Below, piece by piece: positions 8,254 to 16,860 of a stretch of 64,000 nucleotides of DNA. The stretch's first letter is position 1. Every line of letters starts with the position of its first letter. The DNA comes from Rhizobium subbaraonis (GTDB lineage: Bacteria; Pseudomonadota; Alphaproteobacteria; Rhizobiales; Rhizobiaceae), in assembly GCF_900220975.1 (NCBI RefSeq), contig NZ_OBQD01000020.1:1-64000 (forward strand), written 5' to 3'. The position numbers and the translations under genes were made by a program. Under the pieces are notes generated by a model. That model did not search any database. It saw nothing but the letters and a program-made list of their open reading frames with translations, and was not told the DNA's origin.

Positions 8254-9530
8254 GCCTTTTCCTTCTCGCCCTCTTTCTGGTCATGAGTGCACTCGGCGTG
8301 CCGCTGGCCGTCGCGCTCGGTCTTGCCAGCGTCGCCGCCATCCTGCTGTTCACCTCCACGCCGGTCGATCTCCTGGCCCAGAGCATGTTCTCCGCGATGA
8401 ATTCGTTCCTGCTCGTGGCCGTGCCGCTCTTCATCCTCGTTGGCGTGCTCATGGAGCGTGGCCGGGTCGCCGAAAAGCTCTTCGATTTCGCGGAGGCCAT
8501 GGTCGGCTGGCTGCCGGGCGGCCTCGGCCATGTAAACGTGGCCTCCTCGGTGATCTTTGGCGGCGTTTCCGGATCGTCCGTCGCCGACATCGCCTCCATC
8601 GGAGCGATCGAAATCAAGGCGATGGAGCGCCACGGCTTTCCCAAGGGGTACGCCGTCGGCTTGACGTTGAGCACCTCCACGCTCTCGTCGATCATCCCGC
8701 CCTCGATCCTCATCGTGATTGCCGGTTCGATTGCCAATGCCTCGATCGGCACCCTCCTGGTAGCCGGTCTCATTCCGGGCCTCTTCATCGCGCTGACCTT
8801 CATGGTCTTCAATCACTGCTACGCCGTCCGGTACGGCTACAATCCGCCCAAGCCGTTCAATCTGCGGCTTGTCGTCACCACGGGTATCGCCGCGATCCTT
8901 CCGATGCTGACGCCGGTGATCCTGTTGGTCGGCATCGTCGACGGCTATTTCACACCGACCGAGGCGGCCGGTATTGCGGTTCTCTACACGCTTTTCCTGT
9001 CCGTGGTGCTTTATCGCACCATCGCTCCTGGCGAGCTTCCGGGCATCTTCGTGGAGACGGCGCGCACGTCCGGCACAATCCTGTTCATCGCCGCGACGGC
9101 CAAGCTCGCCGCCTGGGTCTTCACCTTCGACGGGCTGCCTGCGCAGGTGGCGACCTTCCTTGGGACGATTAGCACCGGCCCCACCATGGCGCTCATCCTG
9201 ATCTTCCTGTTCCTCATCGTCGTCGGCATGTTCATGGATGCGATCGCTGCCATGTTCATCCTTATTCCCGTGCTGCTGCCGCCGGCGGTCTCGCTCGGTG
9301 TGGATCCGATCCACTTCCTCGTCATCATGGTGATCACGCTGACGCTCGGCCTCGTTACGCCCCCCGTCGGAGTGTGCCTATTCGCGGTGGCGCAGGTGGC
9401 GAAGATGTCGATTGAGGACGTGGTGAAAGGCTCGCTCGCGCCGATGTCCATCCTCGTCGCGGCCATTATCGCCCTCGTGCTCTTCCCGAGCCTGACATTG
9501 ATGCCCATCCGCCTGCTGGGGCTTTACTGA
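8250..9530 (+). CDS. TRAP transporter large permease (DctM family)
   Basis: 426 aa with about a dozen hydrophobic segments. Family motifs include FILVGVLMERGRVAEKLFDF, VIFGGVSGSSVADIASIG, LSTSTLSSIIPPSI and TLGLVTPPVGVCLF. This is the ion-coupled transport subunit. The start overlaps the dctQ stop by 4 bp, and the stop is followed within two bases by the next open frame, so the operon is tightly packed. Closest functional classes are dicarboxylate, 2,3-diketogulonate and other sugar-acid TRAP systems; the substrate is not readable. Confidence 0.95.
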   Translation: MSLFLLALFLVMSALGVPLAVALGLASVAAILLFTSTPVDLLAQSMFSAMNSFLLVAVPLFILVGVLMERGRVAEKLFDFAEAMVGWLPGGLGHVNVASSVIFGGVSGSSVADIASIGAIEIKAMERHGFPKGYAVGLTLSTSTLSSIIPPSILIVIAGSIANASIGTLLVAGLIPGLFIALTFMVFNHCYAVRYGYNPPKPFNLRLVVTTGIAAILPMLTPVILLVGIVDGYFTPTEAAGIAVLYTLFLSVVLYRTIAPGELPGIFVETARTSGTILFIAATAKLAAWVFTFDGLPAQVATFLGTISTGPTMALILIFLFLIVVGMFMDAIAAMFILIPVLLPPAVSLGVDPIHFLVIMVITLTLGLVTPPVGVCLFAVAQVAKMSIEDVVKGSLAPMSILVAAIIALVLFPSLTLMPIRLLGLY

Positions 9531-9549
9531 GATGACGAGGGATCACGAA

Positions 9550-10056
9550 ATGTCACATGACGGCTTCCTGGTCGTCATGGGAACGGCTGGAACCGGTAAA
9601 TCGGAGATCGGCCGGCGGCTTTCCGAACGCCTGCATTGCGCCTTCGTCGAAGCCGACGACCTTCATGCCCCAGACAGCGTCGCGCAGATGCGCCAGGGTA
9701 TTCCGCTCAGCGATGCCCAGCGCGAACCGTGGTTGCAGGCAGTTTGCGAGCGAGCGATTTCGGTTCCAACTCGGCCGGTTGTCATCGCCTGCTCCGCCCT
9801 GAAACGGAGCTATCGCGACTTGATGCGCACCCGGCTTGGTCCCGTCCGGTTCCTCTTTCTTGACGGGTCACCCGAACTGATTGCAGCCCGTCTCACGGCG
9901 CGACAAGGCCATTTCGCCTCCATCTCGCTGCTGGAAAGCCAGCTGCGCACGCTCGAGCGGCCGGATGCCTCGGAACAGGCGGTCGTTCTCGACATTGCCC
10001 AGCCGGCGGACGTTGTGGTCACGAAGGCGATCCAGGCCGTTTCACCCGGTCTGTGA
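9550..10056 (+). CDS. gluconokinase
   Basis: 168 aa from ATG 9550. The Walker A GTAGTGKS is at residues 11-18, followed by FVEADDLHAPDSVAQMRQG (substrate-binding region), ACSALKRSYRD and FLDGSPELIAARL. These are diagnostic of the GntK shikimate-kinase-like fold, which phosphorylates D-gluconate to 6-phosphogluconate. ATG 9532 is in frame but lacks a ribosome site; GAGGGA before 9550 supports the shorter form. Its place after the TRAP genes suggests imported acids enter the pentose-phosphate or Entner-Doudoroff route. The 3' end overlaps the convergent LysR gene by 15 bp. Confidence 0.92.
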   Translation: MSHDGFLVVMGTAGTGKSEIGRRLSERLHCAFVEADDLHAPDSVAQMRQGIPLSDAQREPWLQAVCERAISVPTRPVVIACSALKRSYRDLMRTRLGPVRFLFLDGSPELIAARLTARQGHFASISLLESQLRTLERPDASEQAVVLDIAQPADVVVTKAIQAVSPGL

Positions 10057-10938
10057 GGCCTGCCAGGCATCGCGCTCTTCCCGCAGCCAGTCCAGGAACT
10101 GACGCACCTTTTTCTGGCGCAGGTGATCGCGCGGGCAGACAATCCATTGGGTGACGATGCGCAGGTCCGGCGGCGCCGCGATCGGGCAGACAAGGCGGCC
10201 GCTCTTCAGTTCGTCCTGCATCATCAGCGTGCTCTCCAAAGCGATGCCCATGCCCCGCACGGCGGCGTCGATGGCCATGTGGCTGCGGTCGAACAGCACA
10301 CGGCGCCAGCGTTCACCGGGGGTGACCTCCGCAAGCTGGAGCCAGCCCGTCCACTGCGCCTGCGACTTTACGGAATGGATCAAGCGATGGGCCAGGAGAT
10401 CGGCGGGCAGGAGTGTGCCCGCCGCGGCGTACTCTGGCGCACAGACCGGCAGGAAGCGCTCCTCGGCGAGGCCCTCCACGAACAGGCCCGGCCATCGGCC
10501 GTTGCCGTGGCGCAGCTCCACATCGACCAGTTCCTGGTTGAAGTCGGTCGGTTCGTTGGTGCCGTCCAGACGGACCTCGAGATCGGGGTGCCGGTCCAGC
10601 AGCGCACCCAGCCGGGGCAGCAGCCATTTGTTGGACAAGGTAGGCGTTGCGCGGATCGTGAGCGTTGTCACCGATCGGAAACCACGGATGGTACCGGTAG
10701 CCTCCTCGATCCGCTCGATCTGCTCGGAAATCATGGAGAAGTAGCGCTCGCCAGCCTCCGTCAGCGCGACGCCCCTGCCGGCCTTGGCAAGCAACGAAAC
10801 GCCGAGCTGGACCTCGAGCAGCTGAATCTGCTGACTGACAGCCGAAGGAGTTACACTGAGTTCCTCGGCGGCGCGGGAAATGCTGCCGGCCCGCGCCGTG
10901 GCGTGGAATACGAGGATTGCCTTGATGGGAAGCTGCAT
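10042..10938 (-). CDS. LysR-family regulator (GcvA-like)
   Basis: 298 aa. Residues 1-62 are the helix-turn-helix (LVFHATARAGSISRAAEELS, VTPSAVSQQIQLLE), with the GcvA-type wing AGRGVALTEAGERYF. The effector domain contains LSNKWLLPRLGALLDRHP and DVELRHGNGRWPG, typical of the GcvA/AmpR branch. It faces the TRAP/gluconokinase operon tail to tail with a 15-bp overlap. It is the best candidate regulator of that operon, although its sites would lie 6 kb away at 3800-4020. Confidence 0.92.
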   Translation of the reverse strand: MQLPIKAILVFHATARAGSISRAAEELSVTPSAVSQQIQLLEVQLGVSLLAKAGRGVALTEAGERYFSMISEQIERIEEATGTIRGFRSVTTLTIRATPTLSNKWLLPRLGALLDRHPDLEVRLDGTNEPTDFNQELVDVELRHGNGRWPGLFVEGLAEERFLPVCAPEYAAAGTLLPADLLAHRLIHSVKSQAQWTGWLQLAEVTPGERWRRVLFDRSHMAIDAAVRGMGIALESTLMMQDELKSGRLVCPIAAPPDLRIVTQWIVCPRDHLRQKKVRQFLDWLREERDAWQASQTG

Positions 10939-11445
10939 TCTGTCTCACGATCTCGATCTGGCGGATGTTAGAGCACGCAAGCCCGAATGAGAATAGAGCC
11001 GCGTCCGAGCGCCAGGTTGCGGGGGGCAGCCATGCAAAATCCGTACAGCACAACGCCACCGCGACTGACTATAATGCGACGAGTTCAAAGAGGTGACGGA
11101 AGATGATCTCGCAAGAAAAGCAGCCGAAGCGTGAAGCGGCATGGCGTAAAGTGTGGCAAGCCGTAATAGGCGAGCGGACCCGCGAGGCCCGTCGGGCCTT
11201 GTCCAAGCGGCATCTCTGAAACAGGTATTTTTGCGGTGGCGGAAGTGATGCGGCGGTGGCCGTAAAAATCCAAGCCGCAAAACCAACAGTCAAGGCTTCG
11301 AGCGCTCGAGACGGCATTGCGGTGCCCTATGCGACTGGAAATGCAGGGACGAGGCTCCCGATCCTGTTTATCCCTGCCCTGATGTGCATGACGTCCAGGA
11401 AAACGGCAAAGCCGTTGGCAGATCCCTGATCGAGTTGTGTCCAGC
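10939..11445. other. 507-bp intergenic region, no certain gene
   Basis: This lies between the start of the GcvA-like gene (minus) and the end of the next LysR gene (minus). A 38-codon plus-strand frame at 11103-11219 has a purine-rich leader and a basic product, but nothing recognised. A perfect 12-bp palindrome TCGAGCGCTCGA lies at 11298-11309. Otherwise no features were seen. Confidence 0.4.
11103..11219 (+). CDS. possible small basic ORF (38 aa)
   Basis: ATG 11103 opens 38 codons ending TGA at 11217-11219. The product is Lys/Arg-rich (EKQPKREAAWRKVWQAVIGE and onward), predicted helical and without a signal. A purine-rich AGAGGTGACGGAAG precedes the start but is close to it. Another frame over the same bases is also open for a short distance. 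No family is recognised, and this may be chance. Confidence 0.22.
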   Translation: MISQEKQPKREAAWRKVWQAVIGERTREARRALSKRHL

Positions 11446-12336
11446 TCAGTTCAGTAACCGGTTTTCCCTCAGGCGGGCGGCTGCCATATCCACGAAGGCG
11501 CGAACCTTGGCGGGCGCGTGTCGTCCTTCCGGGTGGAGAATATGGATCGGCATGGGTGGTTCTTCATAGTCGCCGAGAACGATCTGCAACTCTCCCGCAA
11601 GCAAGGCCGGGCCAATCTGGTAGTGCAGAACCCTGGTCAACCCCCACCCTTCCCGGGCCGCCGTGATGACGGCCTCATTCGTGTTGCACTGGAGAACGGG
11701 ATCGATCGTTACCCGATGGTCATTGGCAAAACGCCATTCCGGCGACGCCCAGGCGCTCGTTGACGCGGCGATGCGATGGTTCTTGAGGTCAGCAGGCGTG
11801 GTTGGGACGCCATGGCTTTTGAAATAGCCCGGAGAGCCGCAGATCACGTGTCGGACGGCACCGACTTTGACGGCGGAAAAGCCCGAATCCCGCAGATGGC
11901 CGATGCGAACAGCAACGTCCACTCCTTCTTCAACGATGTTGACCGGTCTATCGATAAACAGCGTCCTTGCATGCATGGTCGGGAAGGTGTTGAGGAAATC
12001 AGTGACAATCGGCAGGACGTACATTTGTCCGAACAAGGCCGAGGCTGTGATCGCCAGAGTACCGGTCGGGGTCGCATAGGAGCCACCGGCAGCAGCTTCC
12101 GCTTCCGCGATATCGGCCAAGATGCGCCGGCAATCCTCGAAATACCGGGTTCCTGCCTCGGTCATTTTGACAGAGCGCGTCGTGCGAACGAACAGGCGGG
12201 CACCAATGAGATCTTCAAGTGCTGCGACGGCTCGGGTCACCGCAGGCGCGCTCATATGCAGTTGGCGGGCGGTGTCGGCAAAACTTCCCGTCTCCGCGAC
12301 CTTGGCAAAAATTCGCATTGCCTGCCATCGATCCAT
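11446..12336 (-). CDS. LysR-family transcriptional regulator
   Basis: 296 aa. N-terminal helix-turn-helix with MRIFAKVAETGSFADTARQL and MSAPAVTRAVAALEDLIGAR, the pattern of the large DsdC/CrgA-like LysR clade. The effector domain includes LFIDRPVNIVEEGVDVAVRI, SPGYFKSHGVPTTPADLKNH and NTNEAVITAAREGWGLTR. It is read in the same direction as the fusion reductase and GST genes, 145 bp downstream of the former, so it may be co-transcribed and regulate them, a common arrangement for redox-enzyme operons. Confidence 0.93.
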   Translation of the reverse strand: MDRWQAMRIFAKVAETGSFADTARQLHMSAPAVTRAVAALEDLIGARLFVRTTRSVKMTEAGTRYFEDCRRILADIAEAEAAAGGSYATPTGTLAITASALFGQMYVLPIVTDFLNTFPTMHARTLFIDRPVNIVEEGVDVAVRIGHLRDSGFSAVKVGAVRHVICGSPGYFKSHGVPTTPADLKNHRIAASTSAWASPEWRFANDHRVTIDPVLQCNTNEAVITAAREGWGLTRVLHYQIGPALLAGELQIVLGDYEEPPMPIHILHPEGRHAPAKVRAFVDMAAARLRENRLLN

Positions 12337-12481
12337 GCGCCCCCCAGGATTGCTCCTGCTGCTTCAACATGACCACTGCTCAATGGCCTAACCCCCGAAA
12401 CAGGCCGAGCAAGGCCGTTTCGAGATCGATACCAATGACATAACTGGAGTTGCCATGAAAGAAGCGTCGGCGGCGGCCGTG

Positions 12482-14551
12482 TCAGAGTTCGAGTTGAATG
12501 TGATTTTCCCCATCACCCTCCTGCTCGGCCGGAACGGCGCAGCACAGCAGCACTTCGCCTTCGCCAATCGCTGCCGCTGGTTCCCTGACATAGGTCACCG
12601 CGCCCTTGGTGAGTGTGGTGCGGCATGTTCCGCAGCTGCCTGTCCGACAGCTGAAATCCGGGTTCAGGCCGCGGGCTTCGGCCAGCTCCAGAAGCGTGCC
12701 GGCTTCCGGCGTCCAGCGCGCCTCCTTCATGGACCCCATGAAGGCGACGGGCACGGGCCTGGTGGATGGTGGCCTGCGGACCGGGGATGCAACGACGCCA
12801 GCGTCGAGCGTTCGATTCAACGATGAAGGGCCAAACGCTTCTGCGTGAATCCGGCTATCGGCAATGTTGTAGCCTCGCAGCCCGTCATAGAGCGCCTGCG
12901 TGAACTGCGGCGGCCCGCAGACATAGAAATCATAGTCGTTGAACGGCAGGTACCGGGACAGCAGCGACATGTCGATGCGCCCGATCACGTCGTAGTCAAC
13001 GCCCTCTTCAGCACCGCTTGCGTCGCTCAGAACCCGGATCAGCCGGACAGCGCCCTGCCCTGCCCTGGTCAACTCGGCGATTTCCCGGTCAAATGGCCGT
13101 TCCTGCCTGGAGCGCGCCGCATGAAACAGAATGACAGGTCGGATGCGCTGCTTGCGAAGCCCCTCGTAAACGACGTGGCGCAGCATGGCGAGCATGGGCG
13201 TGATCCCGACACCGCCAGCCAAAAGCACCGCCGGGCGGGTCGCGCGGGCGTCGATGGTAAAGTCGCCGGCCGGCGCCCGCGCCTCGATCGTATCGCCGAC
13301 GCGGATGGTGTCGTGCAGGTGCTGGGACACGAGCCCGTCCCGCTTGACGCTGATGCGGTAGACGCCGTCCGATGGAGCCGCCGACAGGGTGTAGGTCCGG
13401 ATGGCCGGCTTGTCGGCGCCGGGAATTCTGAGGCGGATCGGCAGATGCTGGCCGGCCGCATACGGCAGCAAACCTGCGCCATCGCCGGGCTGCAGATGAA
13501 ACGAACGGATCGATGCACTTTCGTCCACGACCTTTGTGACCGTCAGGGTACGCCACTGTGTGGCAAGCTCCGTGGCACGCAGCCGGTCGGCGGCCTGCGC
13601 CCAGTCGCCGGTCATCAGCGAATTGGCCGACCATCCATTTTCCCGGAAGGTCCAGCGCAGGGCCAATGCGTTGCGGCGGCGAACGATCCGGCGCGCCTTG
13701 AAGGTCCACAGCCGCTCCGCGCCCTGGAAGGCGGCGATCTCCGGGGAGGCCAGGATGACCTCGGCATTGCCGGACATCTGCAGCATGTCGCCACTTGCAT
13801 AATCGACGAAGAGCAGCCCGGCCTTGCCATTCAACAGGATGTTGCCGAGCGTGGAGAAGAACAGATTGCCATCGAAATCCGGAATGGTCAGCGTCCCGCC
13901 CTCTGCAACGCGAACGAAGCCAGCCTTGCCGCCCCGATGGGACACATCAACCTGGCGCCGGTCTTCGCGGTCGACATAGGACGCAACGAAAAAGGCATCC
14001 GCCGCCCCGATCATCGAACGTGCTGCACCATCCAGAGTTGGCAGGTACTCGACCGAGCCCGCATATGGCTCGCCGGGCTCACGCACGAATTCAAAGTCAC
14101 GCAACTGGATATAGCGCGGGCAGTTTCCGAAACTCTGGTCGACATCGACACGGACGCCTTCCGGTGAACTGGAGACGATCCCGTTCATGCGGTTGCGGCG
14201 CCTTGTGTGCATTTCCATGCCGAGCAGGCCGATCGGCTGGTTCTCGCCCAGACCCTCGCTTGCGGGGTCGCTGGCATCGCCTCGGGCGGCGATATCCAGG
14301 ATCTTTGGTGAAGGAGAAGACATGAAGCCGGAGCGGCCTTCAAGGAAGGTTGCCCACGCATCACCGCTTCCATCAACGCTGCCCAGCACAATATAGGGGA
14401 GCTGCGCATAGAAATCGCGGTGCTGATCGGGCATGAAGTCACGGATAACGCGCTGACCGACGGCGGCCATGCGCTCGGCCACGCCAAGCTTCTCCTGAAT
14501 GAAGGTTTCGCCTTCGTGCCAGACCGGTAGTGCCTTCAATGTATCGCCCAT
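12482..14551 (-). CDS. PNPOx-like / flavin reductase / 2Fe-2S ferredoxin fusion protein
   Basis: 689 aa from ATG 14551 (ribosome site AGGAGACGGAAC). Three domains: an FMN-binding split-barrel of the pyridoxamine-phosphate-oxidase-like type (about 40-310, with GDAWATFLEGRSGFM and NLFFSTLGNILLNGKAGLLF); a ferredoxin-NADP reductase module (about 335-590, with RTYTLSAAPS for FAD and LLAGGVGITPMLAML for NAD(P)); and a plant-type 2Fe-2S domain (about 600-689) with ligands in CRTGSCGTC plus a later Cys in LLCCAVP. Electrons could run NAD(P)H to FAD to the iron-sulfur centre, and possibly to the FMN barrel. It is cytoplasmic, as no signal is seen. It lies 59 bp after the GST gene, suggesting detoxification or reduction of an electrophile. 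Confidence 0.9.
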   Translation of the reverse strand: MGDTLKALPVWHEGETFIQEKLGVAERMAAVGQRVIRDFMPDQHRDFYAQLPYIVLGSVDGSGDAWATFLEGRSGFMSSPSPKILDIAARGDASDPASEGLGENQPIGLLGMEMHTRRRNRMNGIVSSSPEGVRVDVDQSFGNCPRYIQLRDFEFVREPGEPYAGSVEYLPTLDGAARSMIGAADAFFVASYVDREDRRQVDVSHRGGKAGFVRVAEGGTLTIPDFDGNLFFSTLGNILLNGKAGLLFVDYASGDMLQMSGNAEVILASPEIAAFQGAERLWTFKARRIVRRRNALALRWTFRENGWSANSLMTGDWAQAADRLRATELATQWRTLTVTKVVDESASIRSFHLQPGDGAGLLPYAAGQHLPIRLRIPGADKPAIRTYTLSAAPSDGVYRISVKRDGLVSQHLHDTIRVGDTIEARAPAGDFTIDARATRPAVLLAGGVGITPMLAMLRHVVYEGLRKQRIRPVILFHAARSRQERPFDREIAELTRAGQGAVRLIRVLSDASGAEEGVDYDVIGRIDMSLLSRYLPFNDYDFYVCGPPQFTQALYDGLRGYNIADSRIHAEAFGPSSLNRTLDAGVVASPVRRPPSTRPVPVAFMGSMKEARWTPEAGTLLELAEARGLNPDFSCRTGSCGTCRTTLTKGAVTYVREPAAAIGEGEVLLCCAVPAEQEGDGENHIQLEL

Positions 14552-14610
14552 GTTCCGTCTCCTGAAAAAGAAGGACCGGGCGTGCGCATTTACACGCCCG
14601 GATCTCGCCA

Positions 14611-15225
14611 TCAAGCAGCCGCGAGACCCGCCGGCGTTTGAACGAAGGGGACGAAGCCTGGCAGGGATTCAACGCGGCGGAGAAATGCGTCGACCGCCGG
14701 GTAGGTGGAAAGATCGACATTTCCCTCAGGCGCCCTGGCCACATAGCTGTAGATCGCCACGTCGGCGATCGTCGGACCGGCACCAACCAACCATTGACGA
14801 TCCGCCAAATGGCTTTCGAGCCTGCCGAGCAGCGTGTGGGCGCGGCCGATCACCTCTTCAGGATTGAACTTGGCGCCGAAAACCGTGATCAGGCGTGCCG
14901 CTGCCGGGCCAAAAGCCACTTCGCCGGCGGCAACCGACAGCCAGCGCTGGATGGCGGCAGAGCCTTGCGCGTCTTCGGGTAGCCAATCGGTACGGGAAGC
15001 CTTTTTGGCGAGGTAGACCAGAATGGCGTTGCTGTCGGAGACCACCACGCCATCGTCTTCCAGCACCGGCACCTGGCCGAACGGGTTGAGTTTGAGGAAT
15101 TCCGGCCTCTTGTGCGCGCCGGCTTTCAGATCGACCTCGACCAGTTCGTGCGGCAAGCCAAGCAACGACAAGAAGAGGCAAGCCCGGTGCGAGTGGCCCG
15201 ACAAAGGGTGATGATAAAGTTTCAT
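14611..15225 (-). CDS. glutathione S-transferase family protein
   Basis: 204 aa from ATG 15225 (GGGAG upstream). The N-terminal thioredoxin-like domain shows [33 protein letters not shown] (cis-proline loop) and [12 protein letters not shown] (glutathione gamma-glutamyl binding). The C-terminal helical domain ends with [19 protein letters not shown]. It resembles theta/beta-like bacterial GSTs. It is the first gene of a probable operon with the three-domain reductase. The leader upstream contains only gene debris. Confidence 0.92.
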   Translation of the reverse strand: MKLYHHPLSGHSHRACLFLSLLGLPHELVEVDLKAGAHKRPEFLKLNPFGQVPVLEDDGVVVSDSNAILVYLAKKASRTDWLPEDAQGSAAIQRWLSVAAGEVAFGPAAARLITVFGAKFNPEEVIGRAHTLLGRLESHLADRQWLVGAGPTIADVAIYSYVARAPEGNVDLSTYPAVDAFLRRVESLPGFVPFVQTPAGLAAA

Positions 15226-15331
15226 TGTGTGCTCCCGCGAAAGTGTTGGATGGGTCCATTCCCGATCCGCATTCCGACGGTGCACCGATCAGCCGTCCGT
15301 GAGAACGGTCGACCTCCACAGTTCATAATTA

Positions 15332-15538
15332 CAGCTGACGCAACAATCCCGATACGCGAACATCTCGCGGGCGGCCGAAGTCACCGAGGCGGACGGAACC
15401 GTGGCACGCTCGGTCCTCGATACCGTGAACGGTTACACGTTCGAGCCGATGGCTGCCGCGGAAGCAGCCCGGTGTGTGCTTGCCGGTGAGGCACGGCCAG
15501 GCTTCCATCCGCCGGAGGGCCTGTTCGGCAGTGACTGA
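15332..15538 (+). pseudogene. C-terminal tail of a saccharopine-dehydrogenase-like (NAD(P)-binding) protein
   Basis: A 69-codon frame ends at TGA 15536-15538 and has no start. It reads ANISRAAEVTEADGTVARSV, then LDTVNGYTFEPMAAAEAARC, then VLAGEARPGFHPPEGLFGSD. This matches the end of the saccharopine-dehydrogenase-like / trans-acting enoyl reductase family, where 'LAGEVKPGFQTPA..FGAD' is the usual tail. The rest of the gene is gone. It points toward a LysR tail about 75 bp away. Confidence 0.6.
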
Positions 15539-15611
15539 TCGACGAGTGGCGCCAGCGGCACGGCACAAGAGCCGCAGTGTTTCTATCGCTATCGGCCACC
15601 CGTGCGTAGGA

Positions 15612-15698
15612 TCATGCGGCAAGGGGTATTCTCGATTGAACGAAATCCACGAACGCCCGCGCCTTGGCTCTTGCGAGCCGTCCGGTCGGGCGGACGGC
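15612..15698 (-). pseudogene. C-terminal tail of a LysR-family regulator
   Basis: On the minus strand 28 codons read AVRPTGRLARAKARAFVDFV then QSRIPLAA and a stop. This is a typical last helix of LysR effector domains ('..RAKARAFVDFV..L'). A stop codon lies just upstream in the same frame, and no start is present. With the tail at 15332-15538 it forms a convergent gene junction whose flanking gene bodies are lost. Confidence 0.55.
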
Positions 15699-15761
15699 TC
15701 AGAGATCGGTGTCCGAGAGCTCCCAGTCACCATGCACGTCCGGTCTAGGCCCGAAACGGCA

Positions 15762-15974
15762 TCAGCAGTAGTAGACGCCGGCCGCGCATCGCCTGACTGT
15801 TCGTCTTGCCACGCCGGCCGCGCTGACCGGGGTGAGCGGCCGGCCGACGCGGGCTTCGGCGGGAAGGCCGGGGTCGAACGTTCCGGTTACGATCAGGCTC
15901 GAGCCTGTTTCCATTGCTCCCATGCCGATTGCGAGCATGACGAGCATCCATCTGATCCGTTTCGTCGTTTTCAT
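15762..15974 (-). CDS. small exported hypothetical protein coupled to DUF2092 gene
   Basis: 70 aa. A basic N-terminus and hydrophobic stretch (MLVMLAIGMGAMETG) look like a signal peptide or single anchor. The mature part is short and Arg/Ala-rich and ends CAAGVYYC. Its ATG overlaps the TGA of the upstream DUF2092 gene (ATGA, 15971-15974), which argues for translational coupling and a real gene. Two cysteines near the C-terminus could form a disulfide in the periplasm. No function is known to me; the pairing suggests an envelope role. Confidence 0.6.
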   Translation of the reverse strand: MKTTKRIRWMLVMLAIGMGAMETGSSLIVTGTFDPGLPAEARVGRPLTPVSAAGVARRTVRRCAAGVYYC

Positions 15975-16771
15975 TTCACGACCTTTCCCTTGTAGATCCC
16001 GGCGATCTCATCGAGATCCGGGATATCCTTGATCTCCACCTTCTTCGCCCCTTCCGGGGCCGCAAACGTGAACGTGGCATCGGCAGCGCCCGCGCCCCAC
16101 GCGCTGAAGTCAAGCGTGTATTGGGGCAAGCCCTCGACCGTCTTGCTGGTGATCACGAACCGGCAGGGATGCGGCGTCTCGCCCTGGGCGATCCACATCT
16201 GCCAGTCCACCTCGGGGGTGCGGAAAGCGACGTGGTCGCATTCCTTGCCCCGGATCACGCCGCTGCCGAGATCCTTCACTTCGGTCACCTCGGCCAGAAG
16301 CACGGCCTCGGCGTCTGCACCCAGCAGGTCGGCGGCGGGCAGCGGGCGATGGTACTCATCGCGGAGCTTGTCGACCAACTGGTCGATCGTGCCCGGCAGT
16401 TCGGTCTGGGCGAAAATTTTCTCGCCGCGGTTCAGCACGGACAGCGTCTTGCCATCGAAAATCATCTCTACATCTGCGAAGCCACCCTGCCGCATGACAT
16501 GCATCTTGTCGGGCCGCTGCATATGGACGCTGCCCGAGCTTGCTATGGCCAGTTTCTGGCCGTCCGTCGTCACGATCTCGAGGCTCGAGTCCACATCGAA
16601 GGACAGGTTCTGTTGCGCCCCGAGGTACTGGGTCATCGCCTTCAGGATCTCGCGCGCCTGCGCCTCGTCTGCCTGGGCCGCGGGCGCCCAAGTTCCCACG
16701 ATCATGGCCGCCGTGATTGCCGCGATCGAGACTGCCCTGCGAAGATTTGGAAGATCAGGAGAATGTTGCAT
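15971..16771 (-). CDS. DUF2092-family exported protein
   Basis: 266 aa from ATG 16771, selected because GGAGGG precedes it by about 7 bases. Signal peptide with a cleavage region near WAPAAQADE. The mature part resembles the DUF2092/LolA-like lipid-binding beta fold: AMTQYLGAQQNLSFDVDSSL, SSGSVHMQRPDKMHV and FDGKTLSVLNRGEKIFAQ. Probably periplasmic, perhaps binding a lipid or hydrophobic ligand; function unknown. A near-perfect FNR/FixK box lies about 90 bp upstream, so expression may respond to low oxygen. The small gene at 15762 is coupled behind it. Confidence 0.87.
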   Translation of the reverse strand: MQHSPDLPNLRRAVSIAAITAAMIVGTWAPAAQADEAQAREILKAMTQYLGAQQNLSFDVDSSLEIVTTDGQKLAIASSGSVHMQRPDKMHVMRQGGFADVEMIFDGKTLSVLNRGEKIFAQTELPGTIDQLVDKLRDEYHRPLPAADLLGADAEAVLLAEVTEVKDLGSGVIRGKECDHVAFRTPEVDWQMWIAQGETPHPCRFVITSKTVEGLPQYTLDFSAWGAGAADATFTFAAPEGAKKVEIKDIPDLDEIAGIYKGKVVK

Positions 16772-16860
16772 AGCGTCGCCCTCCATCGACCTGGCCCGGA
16801 CGCGCCGTGACAGGACAAACATTCACCTTACACCAATCGCACCGAAAACAGTGGACTGCA

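Noticed and set aside
8154-9314. 386-codon minus-strand frame opposite dctM
   Set aside because: Arg/Asp/Glu/His-rich antisense frame with no family resemblance; dctM is unambiguous.
12845-14167. 440-codon plus-strand frame opposite the fusion reductase
   Set aside because: Antisense shadow of a three-domain protein with clear motifs.
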